A stretch of DNA of 64,000 nt, from positions 62,001 to 126,000 of the forward strand of contig NZ_JAXFNY010000016.1 of the NCBI RefSeq assembly GCF_034180645.1, given 5' to 3'. The notes below the pieces were generated by a model that saw only the letters and a program-made list of their open reading frames with translations, searched no databases and was not told the origin of the DNA. Below are positions 1-8,234 of the stretch, one piece after another. The position numbers and the translations under genes were made by a program. The DNA comes from Mobiluncus sp034180645. GTDB taxonomy: Bacteria > Actinomycetota > Actinomycetes > Actinomycetales > Actinomycetaceae. Every line of letters starts with the position of its first letter. Position 1 is the first letter of the stretch.

Positions 1-621
1 TGCCCCGCACTCCACCGCCAACAAAGCCAGGAAAGACCCCAAGAATGGGATATAAGCCACGGTCAGGGTGCTGACCGTCACGTTCTTGAGCGCATCTTCA
101 CCGCGGTAGGGACCCGACAACTGCCACAGCAGGGCGGCCGCCACCGTCAGGAAAGTTGCGGTTAGCATGGCCTCCAATCCGACTTGCCAAGCACAGATGA
201 AAATCCCGATTCCCCCGATGATGACAATCGGCATGCCCAAATGCCGATCCGTAAACCGGATGGCGTGGCGAAACTCGATGAGGCAAGCCACAATCGTCAC
301 CACACACAAGGCTGCGAACAGGGGCTTCACCAGGAATAAGGTCAGTCCATACACCGCCAACAGTCCCGCCCCGACCCCGGTGGCCGCTACCAGGTTGCGG
401 CCGGCCTTCTGAGATTTGTCGGGCGCGGATTGCCCGGGTTTAGGCTCGTTTTTCGCGGATTTCGCGGAAGGCATGCCCAAGCGCGGTCTCCGGCGCTGTT
501 GCGCGGCGCGGTTTTCCCTGCGGCTGGGCCGGGTCACCGGATGCACCCCAGTGTCCTCAGTTGCCGGGGATGCCGCTGCCTCAACAGATCGCGGCGTCTG
601 GAAATCTTCAGTATCAACCAT
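1..621 (-). CDS. cdsA: Phosphatidate cytidylyltransferase (CdsA), C-terminus cut by the window edge
   Basis: The reading frame starts at an ATG and runs 207 codons without a stop to base 1, so only the N-terminal part is present. CdsA makes CDP-diacylglycerol from phosphatidate and CTP at the membrane. The first ~75 residues are hydrophilic and rich in Arg, Pro, Lys and Ser, as in actinobacterial CdsA. A GRNL motif and several hydrophobic segments follow, consistent with the multi-span N-terminal half. The conserved C-terminal signature lies outside the window. It sits directly downstream of frr, the usual actinobacterial order. The identification rests on gene order plus membrane profile, because the catalytic part is not visible. 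Confidence 0.82.
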   Translation of the reverse strand, partial: MVDTEDFQTPRSVEAAASPATEDTGVHPVTRPSRRENRAAQQRRRPRLGMPSAKSAKNEPKPGQSAPDKSQKAGRNLVAATGVGAGLLAVYGLTLFLVKPLFAALCVVTIVACLIEFRHAIRFTDRHLGMPIVIIGGIGIFICAWQVGLEAMLTATFLTVAAALLWQLSGPYRGEDALKNVTVSTLTVAYIPFLGSFLALLAVECGA

Positions 622-667
622 GCTCTAAAACCCAGGTAATAAACGGGTAATATCGGGCTGGCGAGGC

Positions 668-1225
668 CTAAATAGTCATCAACTCTGATTCTTTGGCAGC
701 CAAGAGCTGGTCAATCTCATCGGTGAACTTCTTCGTAATGGAATCGAGTTCCTTTTCACCGCGTTTGATTTCGTCCTCGCCGAGTTCCTTGTTCTTTAGC
801 ATGGTTTCGAATTCGTCCTTGGCTTTGCGACGCAGCGAACGCACGGACTGGCGGCCCTCCTCGGCTTTGGTTTTCGCCATCTTAACGTATTCCTTGCGGC
901 GTTCCTCCGTCAGAGCGGGCAAGACGATGCGTATCGTTTTGCCGTCGTCAGTGGGGTTCACACCCAAGTCGGCTTCCGCAATAGCGCGGATGATGTCTTG
1001 TGAAGCGGACTTGTCAAAAGGCTGGACGATGACGGTGCGCGCTTCGGGAATGTTAAAGGAAGCGAGCTGCTTTAACGGGGTCGGGGCGCCATAGTAGTCG
1101 ACCATAATGCCGTCAAACATGCCGGTGTTGGCTCGACCGGTACGGATGGCGGCGAATTCATCTTGGGTGGCGCTCAAGGCTTTCGCCATCATGCTCTTGG
1201 CGGATTTGAGGGTGTCTTCAATCAA
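668..1225 (-). CDS. frr: Ribosome recycling factor
   Basis: RRF splits post-termination ribosomes together with EF-G in the cytoplasm. The 185-residue length is the family norm. The early segment with RTGRA, the PLKQLA stretch and the IRAI/LGVNP region are recognisable RRF landmarks, followed by the long charged helical domain (EERRKEY, VRSLRRKAKD). The start is TTG, preceded by AAAGGAG at good spacing, and no in-frame ATG fits better. It lies between pyrH and cdsA in the same direction and is probably cotranscribed with pyrH. Confidence 0.97.
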   Translation of the reverse strand: MIEDTLKSAKSMMAKALSATQDEFAAIRTGRANTGMFDGIMVDYYGAPTPLKQLASFNIPEARTVIVQPFDKSASQDIIRAIAEADLGVNPTDDGKTIRIVLPALTEERRKEYVKMAKTKAEEGRQSVRSLRRKAKDEFETMLKNKELGEDEIKRGEKELDSITKKFTDEIDQLLAAKESELMTI

Positions 1226-1287
1226 GGGTTTCTCCTTTGTTCCTTAGCTTTCTCCACAGGTTCCCCGGTGGGTTTTCTTCGTTTCAA

Positions 1288-2025
1288 TCACTTTTCGTTG
1301 TACAGCACAGTACCGATGTTTTCGCCCAGCAACGCTCTGGTGACGTTGCCCGGCTGGGTCATGCCGAATACACGCATCTTCAGCTTGTTTTCCGAACACA
1401 GGGAGAAAGCGGCCGCATCCACGACTTTCAGCCCATCGTGAAGCGCTTTCTCATAGCTGACCTCATCGAGTTTTTCAGCCTTGGGGTTCTGGCGCGGATC
1501 GTCGGTGTACACCCCGTCCACCCCGTTCTTGCCCACCAGCAGTTCCTGGCAGTGCGTTTCTAGGGCGCGCTGTGCGCTAACGGTATCGGTCGAGAAGTAC
1601 GGCATCCCCGCGCCCGCCCCGAACACGACCACACGCCCTTTTTCGAGGTGACGAATGGCTCGCAAGGGCACATACGGCTCGGCGACCTGGGTCATCGTGA
1701 TGGCGGACTGCACCCGGGTGCGCACTCCAGCCTGTTCCAAGAAATCCTGCAGGGCCAGGGCATTCATGACGGTACCCAACATCCCCATATAGTCTGCCCG
1801 AGCACGGTCCAAGCCACGCTGGCTCAGCTCCGCACCGCGAAAGAAGTTCCCGCCGCCAACCACGATGGCAACCTGTACTCCCTGCGTCACCGCCGCGGCG
1901 ACCTGCTGAGCAATATCGGAAACCACATCGGGGTCGAGCCCCACTTGACCGCCGCCAAAGACTTCACCGGACAGTTTCATCAAAACCCGGCGTTTACCGG
2001 GGGCTACTGAGCCGTCGTCGCTCAT
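1288..2025 (-). CDS. pyrH: UMP kinase
   Basis: PyrH phosphorylates UMP to UDP with ATP, feeding pyrimidine nucleotide and CDP-diacylglycerol supply. The 245-residue protein shows the amino-acid-kinase fold motifs: LMKLSGEVFGG near the N-terminus, VVGGGNFFRG, the DYMGMLGTVMNALALQ segment and the GVDGVYTDDPR nucleotide-binding segment. The ATG has a purine-rich site GGGAGAGG just upstream. A hairpin separates it from tsf. A TATAAT hexamer reading toward pyrH (2066 to 2061) just downstream of that hairpin may give pyrH its own promoter, although no good -35 is evident. Confidence 0.97.
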   Translation of the reverse strand: MSDDGSVAPGKRRVLMKLSGEVFGGGQVGLDPDVVSDIAQQVAAAVTQGVQVAIVVGGGNFFRGAELSQRGLDRARADYMGMLGTVMNALALQDFLEQAGVRTRVQSAITMTQVAEPYVPLRAIRHLEKGRVVVFGAGAGMPYFSTDTVSAQRALETHCQELLVGKNGVDGVYTDDPRQNPKAEKLDEVSYEKALHDGLKVVDAAAFSLCSENKLKMRVFGMTQPGNVTRALLGENIGTVLYNEK

Positions 2026-2067
2026 TTATCCTCTCCCTTGAAAGACCTACATCCTTAGACATTATAC

Positions 2068-2107
2068 GCAAATGCCCCAAAGCCTTCATCGACCCTGGGG
2101 CATTTGC
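2068..2107 (-). terminator. Hairpin between tsf and pyrH, probable terminator or attenuator
   Basis: A perfect 12-bp inverted repeat (GCAAATGCCCCA and its complement) with a 16-nt loop lies between tsf and pyrH. The minus-strand tail is GTATAATG rather than a run of T, so termination may be partial. The same tail contains a TATAAT that could serve as a -10 box for pyrH. Confidence 0.55.
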
Positions 2108-2140
2108 TTAGTTCAAATGGTTGCTAAACCCTTTCCGGGT

Positions 2141-2980
2141 TTACTCGCCAGCCTGCAAACGCGCAAAAGCGGTGACCTTACCCTTGGAGGCTTCCACAAT
2201 CTTGCCGACCGTGGTCTTGGGATCCTTGGCAAAGGGCTGTTCGAGCAGCACGCAGTCCTTGTAAAAGCCCTTCATCCGGCCTTCCACAATCTTGGCGACG
2301 ACAGCGTCCGGCTTGCCTTCAGCCTTGGTGGTTTCGGTCAGCGTGGCGCGTTCCTTTTCGACTTCCGCAGCGGGCACATCCTCGCAGCTGAGGTACTCCG
2401 GGCTGTAGGCTGCGATGTGCATCGCGACGTCGTGAGCGACTTCGGCACCGGCCTTGTCGGTAGCCACCAGCACACCAACGGTCGGAGGCAGATCCTGGGA
2501 AGAACGGTGCAGGTAGACATCGACAGCTTCGCCCTCGACCTGACGCACGTTGCCGACTTCCAGTTTCTCACCGATAATCGCCGCGACCGCGTCCACGGTG
2601 TCCTTGACGGTGCCGTCAGCAGACTTGGCGGCCAAGAGTTCCTCTACGGTAGCCGCACCGGATACCGCGGCGGCGTCCAGAATCTTGTCCGCCATCGCGA
2701 TGAATTTGTCGGTCTTGACCACGAAGTCGGTTTCCGCGTTGACCTCAACCATAGTGCCGCGCTGTCCAGCCTTGATGTCGGTAACTTTCGCGGCAATCAA
2801 GCCGGCGCCCGCGGAGCGGCCTTCCCGCTTGGTCAGGGACTTCAGGCCTTTGACACGAATAATCTTCAAGGCTTCCTCACGGTCGCCGTTCGCTTCTTCC
2901 AGGGCTTTCTTAACGTCAGCCAAGCCCGCGCCGGTTTCTTCGCGCAGATCCTTCAGGTCTTGCATACTGTATTTAGCCAA
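2141..2980 (-). CDS. tsf: Elongation factor Ts
   Basis: EF-Ts exchanges GDP for GTP on EF-Tu. The TGAGLADVKKALEEANGD segment near the N-terminus is the classic EF-Ts UBA-like signature, followed by the EVNAETDFV motif of the core. I chose the TTG start giving L-A-K-Y-S-M, because GGAGG lies 5 nt upstream and the protein then begins like other EF-Ts (279 residues). The ATG ten codons upstream adds a non-conserved leader peptide. It lies downstream of rpsB on the same strand, the near-universal rpsB-tsf pair. Confidence 0.96.
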   Translation of the reverse strand: MAKYSMQDLKDLREETGAGLADVKKALEEANGDREEALKIIRVKGLKSLTKREGRSAGAGLIAAKVTDIKAGQRGTMVEVNAETDFVVKTDKFIAMADKILDAAAVSGAATVEELLAAKSADGTVKDTVDAVAAIIGEKLEVGNVRQVEGEAVDVYLHRSSQDLPPTVGVLVATDKAGAEVAHDVAMHIAAYSPEYLSCEDVPAAEVEKERATLTETTKAEGKPDAVVAKIVEGRMKGFYKDCVLLEQPFAKDPKTTVGKIVEASKGKVTAFARLQAGE

Positions 2981-3087
2981 TTTTTCCTCCAGTTTCAGAG
3001 CAAGTTTCATGCACCGGGAATCTCATATTCCCGAATCATCTTAGGGCAGAGCGCGAAACCAATCGTTTCCCGCTCCTGTGCAGCCGA

Positions 3088-3960
3088 TTACTCGGCCTTT
3101 TCGTCGGCTTTCTCGCCCTCGGCGGCGGGTTCAGCAGGCTTTTCCTCCGCCGGAGCGGCTTCGGCGGGCTGTTCCGCGGCGGGAGTATTCGCAGCGTCGC
3201 CAGCCAGCAGTTCGCGTTCCCACTCAGCCATCGGTTCGGCGCTTTCCGGGTTCTCGCCCAGTTGCTTCTTGGAGCGAGCCACCAGGCCCTCCGCGCAAGC
3301 GTCGGCGATTACCTTGGTCAGCAAATCAACCGCGCGAATCGCATCGTCGTTGCCGGGAATGCCGTAATCGACTTCGTCGGGGTCGCAGTTCGTGTCCAGG
3401 ATGGCCACGACCGGAATCCCGAGCTTTTGGGCTTCGGCAATCGCCAGGTGTTCTTTCTTGGTGTCAACCACCCAGATAGCCGAAGGGGTCTTTGCCATGT
3501 CGCGGATGCCGCCCAAAGTCTTGGCCAGCTTGTCCTTTTCACGGCGCATCATCAACAGTTCCTTCTTTGTCAACCCCGAAGCGGAAGTGTCCTCAAAGTC
3601 GTACTGTTCCAGTTCCTTCAAACGCTGCAACCGCTTGTGTACCGTAGAGAAGTTGGTCAGCATTCCACCCAGCCAACGTTCGTTGACGTAAGGCATTCCC
3701 ACGCGGGTGGCCTGTTCCTGAATGGACTCCTGAGCCTGTTTCTTGGTGCCAACGAACAGCAACGTGCCACCGTGAGCCACAGTTTCCTTAACGAATTCGT
3801 AAGCAATATCGATGTCAGCGATGGTTTGCTGCAAATCGAGAATGTAAATGCCGGAACGGTCGGTCAAAATAAACCGCTTCATCTTGGGGTTCCAGCGACG
3901 GGTCTGATGCCCGAAATGTACGCCGCTTTCCAAAAGCTGGCGCATGGTAACGACTGCCAT
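3088..3960 (-). CDS. rpsB: 30S ribosomal protein S2 with acidic Ala/Glu/Pro tail
   Basis: S2 is a structural protein of the small subunit. The MRQLLESGVHFGHQTRRW start, IYILDLQQT, LFVGTKKQA and VNERWLGGMLTN motifs are diagnostic. The core ends near residue 240 and is followed by about 45 residues rich in Ala, Pro and Glu, of low complexity and strongly acidic. Actinobacterial S2 proteins often carry such tails. S16 in this window has a very similar one. The start ATG has a GAAGGA site. It heads the rpsB-tsf pair. Confidence 0.97.
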   Translation of the reverse strand: MAVVTMRQLLESGVHFGHQTRRWNPKMKRFILTDRSGIYILDLQQTIADIDIAYEFVKETVAHGGTLLFVGTKKQAQESIQEQATRVGMPYVNERWLGGMLTNFSTVHKRLQRLKELEQYDFEDTSASGLTKKELLMMRREKDKLAKTLGGIRDMAKTPSAIWVVDTKKEHLAIAEAQKLGIPVVAILDTNCDPDEVDYGIPGNDDAIRAVDLLTKVIADACAEGLVARSKKQLGENPESAEPMAEWERELLAGDAANTPAAEQPAEAAPAEEKPAEPAAEGEKADEKAE

Positions 3961-4239
3961 GTGGCGTCCTTCTTTCAGTTATGGGACACAGCTGCCCCGG
4001 CGCGCGCAGCACTCCGGGGACGTCTACGTCCAATTTCGGTTAATGCCTGGTGTCCGCTCGCTTTCCCCACCCCGCAGGGACCTGGAGGATTGCGCTCATC
4101 ACGGCTAAGCTGACGAAAAACCGGCAGCGCCGCGATTGCGAACACGCGAAGTCAGCTGCATGGGCAGCTGCGAGGGTTAACTTTACCAAAACTTCCTATG
4201 AAAAAGCCAATTCGGCGCGACCTGGTGCGGTTTTGTGGT

Positions 4240-4275
4240 TTATCCACAAGCTGGGCCAAATAGGGGTTTTCCACA
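4240..4275 (+). other. Pair of DnaA-box-like sequences in the rpsB/M23 intergenic region
   Basis: The 368-bp divergent gap between rpsB and the M23 gene contains TTATCCACA (perfect match to TTATNCACA) followed 18 bp later by TTTTCCACA. A 7-bp hairpin (CAGCTGC, ATGG loop) lies nearby at 4153-4170. The rest of the gap should hold the two divergent promoters, but I cannot place them with confidence. Whether DnaA binds here is unknown. Confidence 0.35.
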
Positions 4276-4328
4276 GGGAAAAAATTATTCTCTGGTGTGG
4301 GTGTTCCCTTTCGCGACACACTGCAGTC

Positions 4329-4895
4329 ATGAGAAGAGTTATCATCACGCTTTGCTGTTGCCTGACCTTGAGCCTGACCGGGGTGTCCGCTTCGCCAGCC
4401 GCCGGCATCACCGCCGACCGAGGCTTACCCGCCGTTGCCGGTTCAGCGACCCCAACGCCCCTTTCACCAGGGAAAACGTCAGGTCTGCGCGACTTCCTGT
4501 ACTGGCCTACGGGTCACCCGACGGCAGTTCCCCGCAAATTCGACCCGCCGGCCCAAAAATGGCTGGCCGGACACCGCGGTATCGACCTCAGGGTGAGCCC
4601 CGGTCAAACCGTTTTTGCCGCGACTGACGCGACGGTGCTCTATGCCGGTAACTTGGCGGGTCGTCCGGTGATTTCCCTCGAGGACACCACCGGACGGCGC
4701 TACACCTACGAACCGGTAGAACCTTCGGTCGCGGTCGGGGATGAAGTGACTCGTGGCCAAGCTATCGGGACGGCGCTGGGAGGACACTGTTCTGGTGGGG
4801 ACTGCCTGCATTTCGGGGTCAAGGACGGCCCAGACGGTTACGTAGACCCCTTGCGTCTATTAGGGGGAAGGATTCGCCTGTTCCCGGTTCGCTAG
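4329..4895 (+). CDS. Secreted M23-family (LytM-like) peptidase, probably atypical
   Basis: This is a predicted exported cell-wall peptidase or peptidoglycan-binding protein. An N-terminal signal peptide (MRRVIITLCCCLTLSLTG, then ASPAAG) is followed by a ~110-residue LytM domain. Visible are the HRGIDL segment (the HxxxD zinc motif) and, near the C-terminus, CLHFGV where canonical enzymes have HxHFG. The first His of that motif is Cys, so activity is uncertain. Short M23 proteins beside rpsB with a CLHWG-like motif are common in Actinobacteria. I chose the ATG that begins the signal peptide; the longer upstream frame has no signal. It is transcribed divergently from rpsB. Confidence 0.85.
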   Translation: MRRVIITLCCCLTLSLTGVSASPAAGITADRGLPAVAGSATPTPLSPGKTSGLRDFLYWPTGHPTAVPRKFDPPAQKWLAGHRGIDLRVSPGQTVFAATDATVLYAGNLAGRPVISLEDTTGRRYTYEPVEPSVAVGDEVTRGQAIGTALGGHCSGGDCLHFGVKDGPDGYVDPLRLLGGRIRLFPVR

Positions 4896-4928
4896 GCGGA
4901 TTGCAGACGATCGGCCGAAGCCAATCGC

Positions 4929-5666
4929 TTACTTCTCAGCAGGGGAAGATGAATATTGAGTCGGGGCTTTATAGATGCCGGTAATCAAGTTGCTGCCGTG
5001 AATGTACTCCACCCGGTACTGGGATACGGTGTTGGAAGGGGCGTCGTATTTCAGAACCTCGCCCTTCTCGGAGCGAGCGATAATCGGGGGTTCTTCATTG
5101 CGAGCCACGACCCAAAAAACCGACTGGTTCTGTTTGGTCTTTCCGACAGAAACATCGAGGATTTCCGTGCGCGGCACCCCGGTTTCCACGCGGGAGTATT
5201 GCTTTGTGAAGGCATTGGACCACTGGGCCATCTCCCGGCACTTCGTGCAGGCATTGGTGTAAACCTGGTTGGCGAAATGGGTATCGCTCGCCACAAAGCT
5301 GTAGTACATGGAGTAGGTAAAGTATTTCACCACTGTGGCCGCGCCGTCCACGGAAAACTCGTGGAAAAACTTCGGCTTGTCAAACGGTGCCACTTTCATC
5401 AACTGATCAGCGGGAATGGTCTGTAGGTCAGCGGGGGAAGGTTTGCCTTCGGTGGCCGCGGTATAGCGCGGCGCCGGTGCTCCGGGAATCGGGTCTTGGG
5501 TCGTTTCAGGGGCGGCGGGTTCGACCAGAGGAATATCCGCGGTCATCATTTCCCGGGCGGTCCTCTCAGAGCCAGAAGCGCCAACCGCAGTACCGCATCC
5601 CGTCAAGACCACAGCAGAGCACAGCATCACCAGCGATGCTTGTAAGATCCGCAGTTTCCCGACCAT
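4929..5666 (-). CDS. Putative lipoprotein, DUF6318-like
   Basis: The protein is a predicted lipoprotein: a short charged N-terminus, a hydrophobic stretch and the lipobox LTGC around residue 24. A Pro/Ala/Thr-rich spacer to about residue 75 follows. The C-terminal ~150 residues contain aromatic-rich segments (YFTYSMYYSF) and two Cys in CTKC, and resemble the actinobacterial DUF6318 family of unknown function. The CTKC pair could form a disulfide after export (inference). The ATG has AAAGGAG upstream. It is monocistronic and convergent with the M23 gene. Confidence 0.7.
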   Translation of the reverse strand: MVGKLRILQASLVMLCSAVVLTGCGTAVGASGSERTAREMMTADIPLVEPAAPETTQDPIPGAPAPRYTAATEGKPSPADLQTIPADQLMKVAPFDKPKFFHEFSVDGAATVVKYFTYSMYYSFVASDTHFANQVYTNACTKCREMAQWSNAFTKQYSRVETGVPRTEILDVSVGKTKQNQSVFWVVARNEEPPIIARSEKGEVLKYDAPSNTVSQYRVEYIHGSNLITGIYKAPTQYSSSPAEK

Positions 5667-5857
5667 GACGCTCCTTTCGAGGCACCATACTCTACACGTC
5701 CTTAAAACATTGTATGTGTTATTGTAGGAAATTCATAGAATCAATCCAGCTTTTTCCCAGTTTTGTCAAGACATTCCCAGGAAACTATCCGTCCAGTTCA
5801 AAGGCTCGATTTTTCGATATTTTAGAAAATCATTGGGAAATTTTTTAAATTGGGACT
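5667..5857. other. A/T-rich intergenic gap between xerC and the lipoprotein gene
   Basis: No gene is visible. The segment is richer in A/T than its surroundings and contains TTGACA on the minus strand (5769 to 5764), a perfect -35 hexamer pointing at the lipoprotein gene, but without a convincing -10 at 16-18 bp. Confidence 0.3.
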
Positions 5858-6829
5858 TTAGGCCCGGGGATGCGCCTGCAAATAAACCGCGCGGAGTTTG
5901 TCCATCGACAGATGCGTATAGCGCTGGGTTGTGGCTAGGCTGGCGTGCCCCAGGATTTCCTGGACACTGCGCAGATCCGCGCCGCCATCCAACAGGTGGG
6001 TAGCGGCGGTGTGACGCAGCCCGTGCGGTCCCAAGTCCGGGACTCCCGCCTGCGCGGTCAGCCGATGCAGCATGCCGCGGACTATCCGCGTATCCAGCAC
6101 CCCACCTTTTGCCCCCAGAAATACCCGGTTCAGCGCCGGTTTTTCCGGATTGACCAGGGCGGGGCGGCCTTTTTCCAGGTATTCTTCCATCGCCAGACCC
6201 GCGGGAATACCGTAGGGCACGACCCTCTGCTTGTCGCCTTTTCCCGTCACCCGGATAGTGCGCTGGCTTTTGTTGATGTTAGCTAGCTCCAGCCCGGTCA
6301 ACTCACTGACCCGAATGCCGGTGGCATAAAGCAGCTCCAATGCGGTCCAGTCCCGCAGTTTGACCGGATCGGGAGCAGCGGAGTCTTCCCGGTAAGCAGC
6401 GGCTCGAGCCGTTTCCAAGAGTTGCGCCGCATCAGCGGCCGACAGGACCGTGGGCAGGGCATTATCCGGCCGTGTTGCCCGCAGGTTTTGCCCAGCATCT
6501 CCCGGGACTATGCCGCGGACCTGCGCCCACGATGCAAAAGTGCGGAAGGACGCGACTCGGCGAGCCAGCGTGGCGCGGCTCATCCCCGCGCGGCTCATCG
6601 AACCCAGCCACGCTCGAATCCGGGCAGGATTAGCCAAATCCGCACGCAGCCGCGACACTCCAGAGTCATCCTCAGAATCCGAGTCGACCAGGAAAGTCAT
6701 CAATTCCCGCAAATCCGTAAGATAGGCCCGCACGGTTTGCGGGGAAAGCCCCCGGTTTACGCTCAGCCATTGCCCAAAATCAGCGGTGATTTCCGAGGCG
6801 AAGTCCGCGGCTGGATGATTTTCACTCAC
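5858..6829 (-). CDS. xerC: Tyrosine site-specific recombinase XerC
   Basis: XerC, with XerD, resolves chromosome dimers at dif. The N-terminal SAM-like core-binding domain (LSVNRGLSPQTVRAYLTDL) covers about the first 110 residues. The catalytic domain shows Arg in TGIRVSEL, Lys in GKGDKQR, HGLRH (HxxR), GHAS (His) and the nucleophile Tyr in YTHLS. All six catalytic residues are present and the length is typical (323). The start is GTG. It is the last gene of the yraN-comM-dprA-xerC group and is probably housekeeping, not a mobile-element integrase. Confidence 0.93.
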   Translation of the reverse strand: MSENHPAADFASEITADFGQWLSVNRGLSPQTVRAYLTDLRELMTFLVDSDSEDDSGVSRLRADLANPARIRAWLGSMSRAGMSRATLARRVASFRTFASWAQVRGIVPGDAGQNLRATRPDNALPTVLSAADAAQLLETARAAAYREDSAAPDPVKLRDWTALELLYATGIRVSELTGLELANINKSQRTIRVTGKGDKQRVVPYGIPAGLAMEEYLEKGRPALVNPEKPALNRVFLGAKGGVLDTRIVRGMLHRLTAQAGVPDLGPHGLRHTAATHLLDGGADLRSVQEILGHASLATTQRYTHLSMDKLRAVYLQAHPRA

Positions 6830-6838
6830 CCCATGATT

Positions 6839-8224
6839 CTATCTGGCCATAGCAGTCGTCCCCAGGCGATACCGCCCGTTGCGGGTTTCGACCTTGCCGT
6901 CCAACTCCATCAATCCCAGCTCGCTTTGCACCGCGCGAGTGCCCAAACCGGCGGCACGAGCCACCTGCTCTAAGGATTTCCACGCCGTTTTCGACAGGGA
7001 ATCAATAACTTTCACGCCGTCACTGCTCAATCCGGCAAAGAGCGAGGGCGCCGGGATTTGTCCGGCGGAGTTGCGCTGGGGTGCAGACGCTGCCGCCCCG
7101 GCATCGGCTTTGTTTGGGGCCACCCCGGCACCGAACACCTTTTGCTCCTGAGCGTTCAGCGGAAACATGAGTTCCATGATTTCCTCCGCATTCGTCACCA
7201 GGGCAGCGCCTTCACGAATCAGCCGATGGCATCCTGCCGAAGCAGTGGAGGTGACCAGTCCGGGCACCGCAGCGACCTGACGTCCCTGCTCTGCGCCATG
7301 ATTGGCGGTAGACATCGCCCCGGAACGCTCACCGGCTTCAACGACCACTACGACTTGAGACAGAGCCGAAATGATGCGGTTCCTGGTCAAAAACAGGTGT
7401 TTGGCGGGACGCTGGGAGGGCGGGGCTTCGCTGACAATCGCCCCGGTTTGCTGAATTTGGGAAAACAGCCGCGCATTCATGGCCGGGTACAGCTCGCCCA
7501 ACCCACCAGCCTGGACACTGATAGTTTTGCCTCGTGAGGCGAGCGCCCCTTGGTGAGCGGCCGCGTCGATCCCATAGGCTCCACCACTGACGACCCAGAT
7601 GCCACGTTCCCCCAGTTCATAAGCGATTTCCTGGGCTATATCCGTTCCGTAGTGGGTCGCGCAACGCGCCCCCACCAGGGCTACTGCCCCCTCTGATGCC
7701 AGCGCCAGCAAAGCCCGCGGATTGCCCCGCACCCACAGCGCCAACGGCGCCACCATTCCCAGGTCGTCTGCCATCGTCGGCCAAGCCGCGTCACCGGGCA
7801 CCACCAATGTGCCGCCGTCTCGGCTCAGCAGCTGATATTCCATCTCTAAGTTGAGTTCCCGCAACCGCAAAGCCCAGCCCTCAATTTGCGCCACCGATGC
7901 CGGAAGTTTCACGGGTTGAAACACGGTGCGAATCATCATGTCATCGATTTCCGGCAGCCTGCCCGCCAAAAATTTCACCCGTTCCAAGGCTTCCATGACC
8001 CCGAAATGCCCGATAACCTGGCCTACGATGGGCTCTCCCGGCTGGGCGATAGCGGTCCAGACTGCCCGAGCCCGGCGCTCTTCCGGTCTCGGCCCAGATG
8101 CGGCCGAATCCGCCGACGACACCGTGGCACCTGTGGGCGGGTTCGACAGTTCCTCCGGTACGTTATCCGGCGCCTCCGTTTCGGTGTCTGTGGGTAGTTC
8201 CTCGGTAAGGCTCAACGTTTCCAT
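6839..8224 (-). CDS. dprA: DNA-processing protein DprA/Smf
   Basis: DprA binds incoming single-stranded DNA and loads RecA during transformation. The protein has a ~60-residue Ser/Glu/Pro-rich N-terminus, then the Rossmann-fold domain with VALVGAR, VVSGGAYGIDAAAHQGAL (the SGxAxGID-like motif), GLGELYP and FLTRNRIISALS, and a C-terminal winged-helix-like domain (WKSLEQVARAAGLGTRAVQSELGLMELDG). At 461 residues it is long for DprA because of the N-terminal extension. It lies 10 bp downstream of comM in the same direction. Confidence 0.94.
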   Translation of the reverse strand: METLSLTEELPTDTETEAPDNVPEELSNPPTGATVSSADSAASGPRPEERRARAVWTAIAQPGEPIVGQVIGHFGVMEALERVKFLAGRLPEIDDMMIRTVFQPVKLPASVAQIEGWALRLRELNLEMEYQLLSRDGGTLVVPGDAAWPTMADDLGMVAPLALWVRGNPRALLALASEGAVALVGARCATHYGTDIAQEIAYELGERGIWVVSGGAYGIDAAAHQGALASRGKTISVQAGGLGELYPAMNARLFSQIQQTGAIVSEAPPSQRPAKHLFLTRNRIISALSQVVVVVEAGERSGAMSTANHGAEQGRQVAAVPGLVTSTASAGCHRLIREGAALVTNAEEIMELMFPLNAQEQKVFGAGVAPNKADAGAAASAPQRNSAGQIPAPSLFAGLSSDGVKVIDSLSKTAWKSLEQVARAAGLGTRAVQSELGLMELDGKVETRNGRYRLGTTAMAR

Positions 8225-8234
8225 GGGTTTCCTT

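Noticed and set aside
2069..2140. tRNA or small RNA gene between tsf and pyrH
   Set aside because: The hairpin has no cloverleaf features; best explained as a terminator.
2072..3367. 431-codon + strand open frame opposite tsf and rpsB
   Set aside because: Fully antisense to clearly conserved tsf/rpsB, no family motifs; a high-G+C shadow frame.
5858..6829. Phage or island integrase
   Set aside because: Position in the dprA-comM-yraN group and standard length identify housekeeping XerC.
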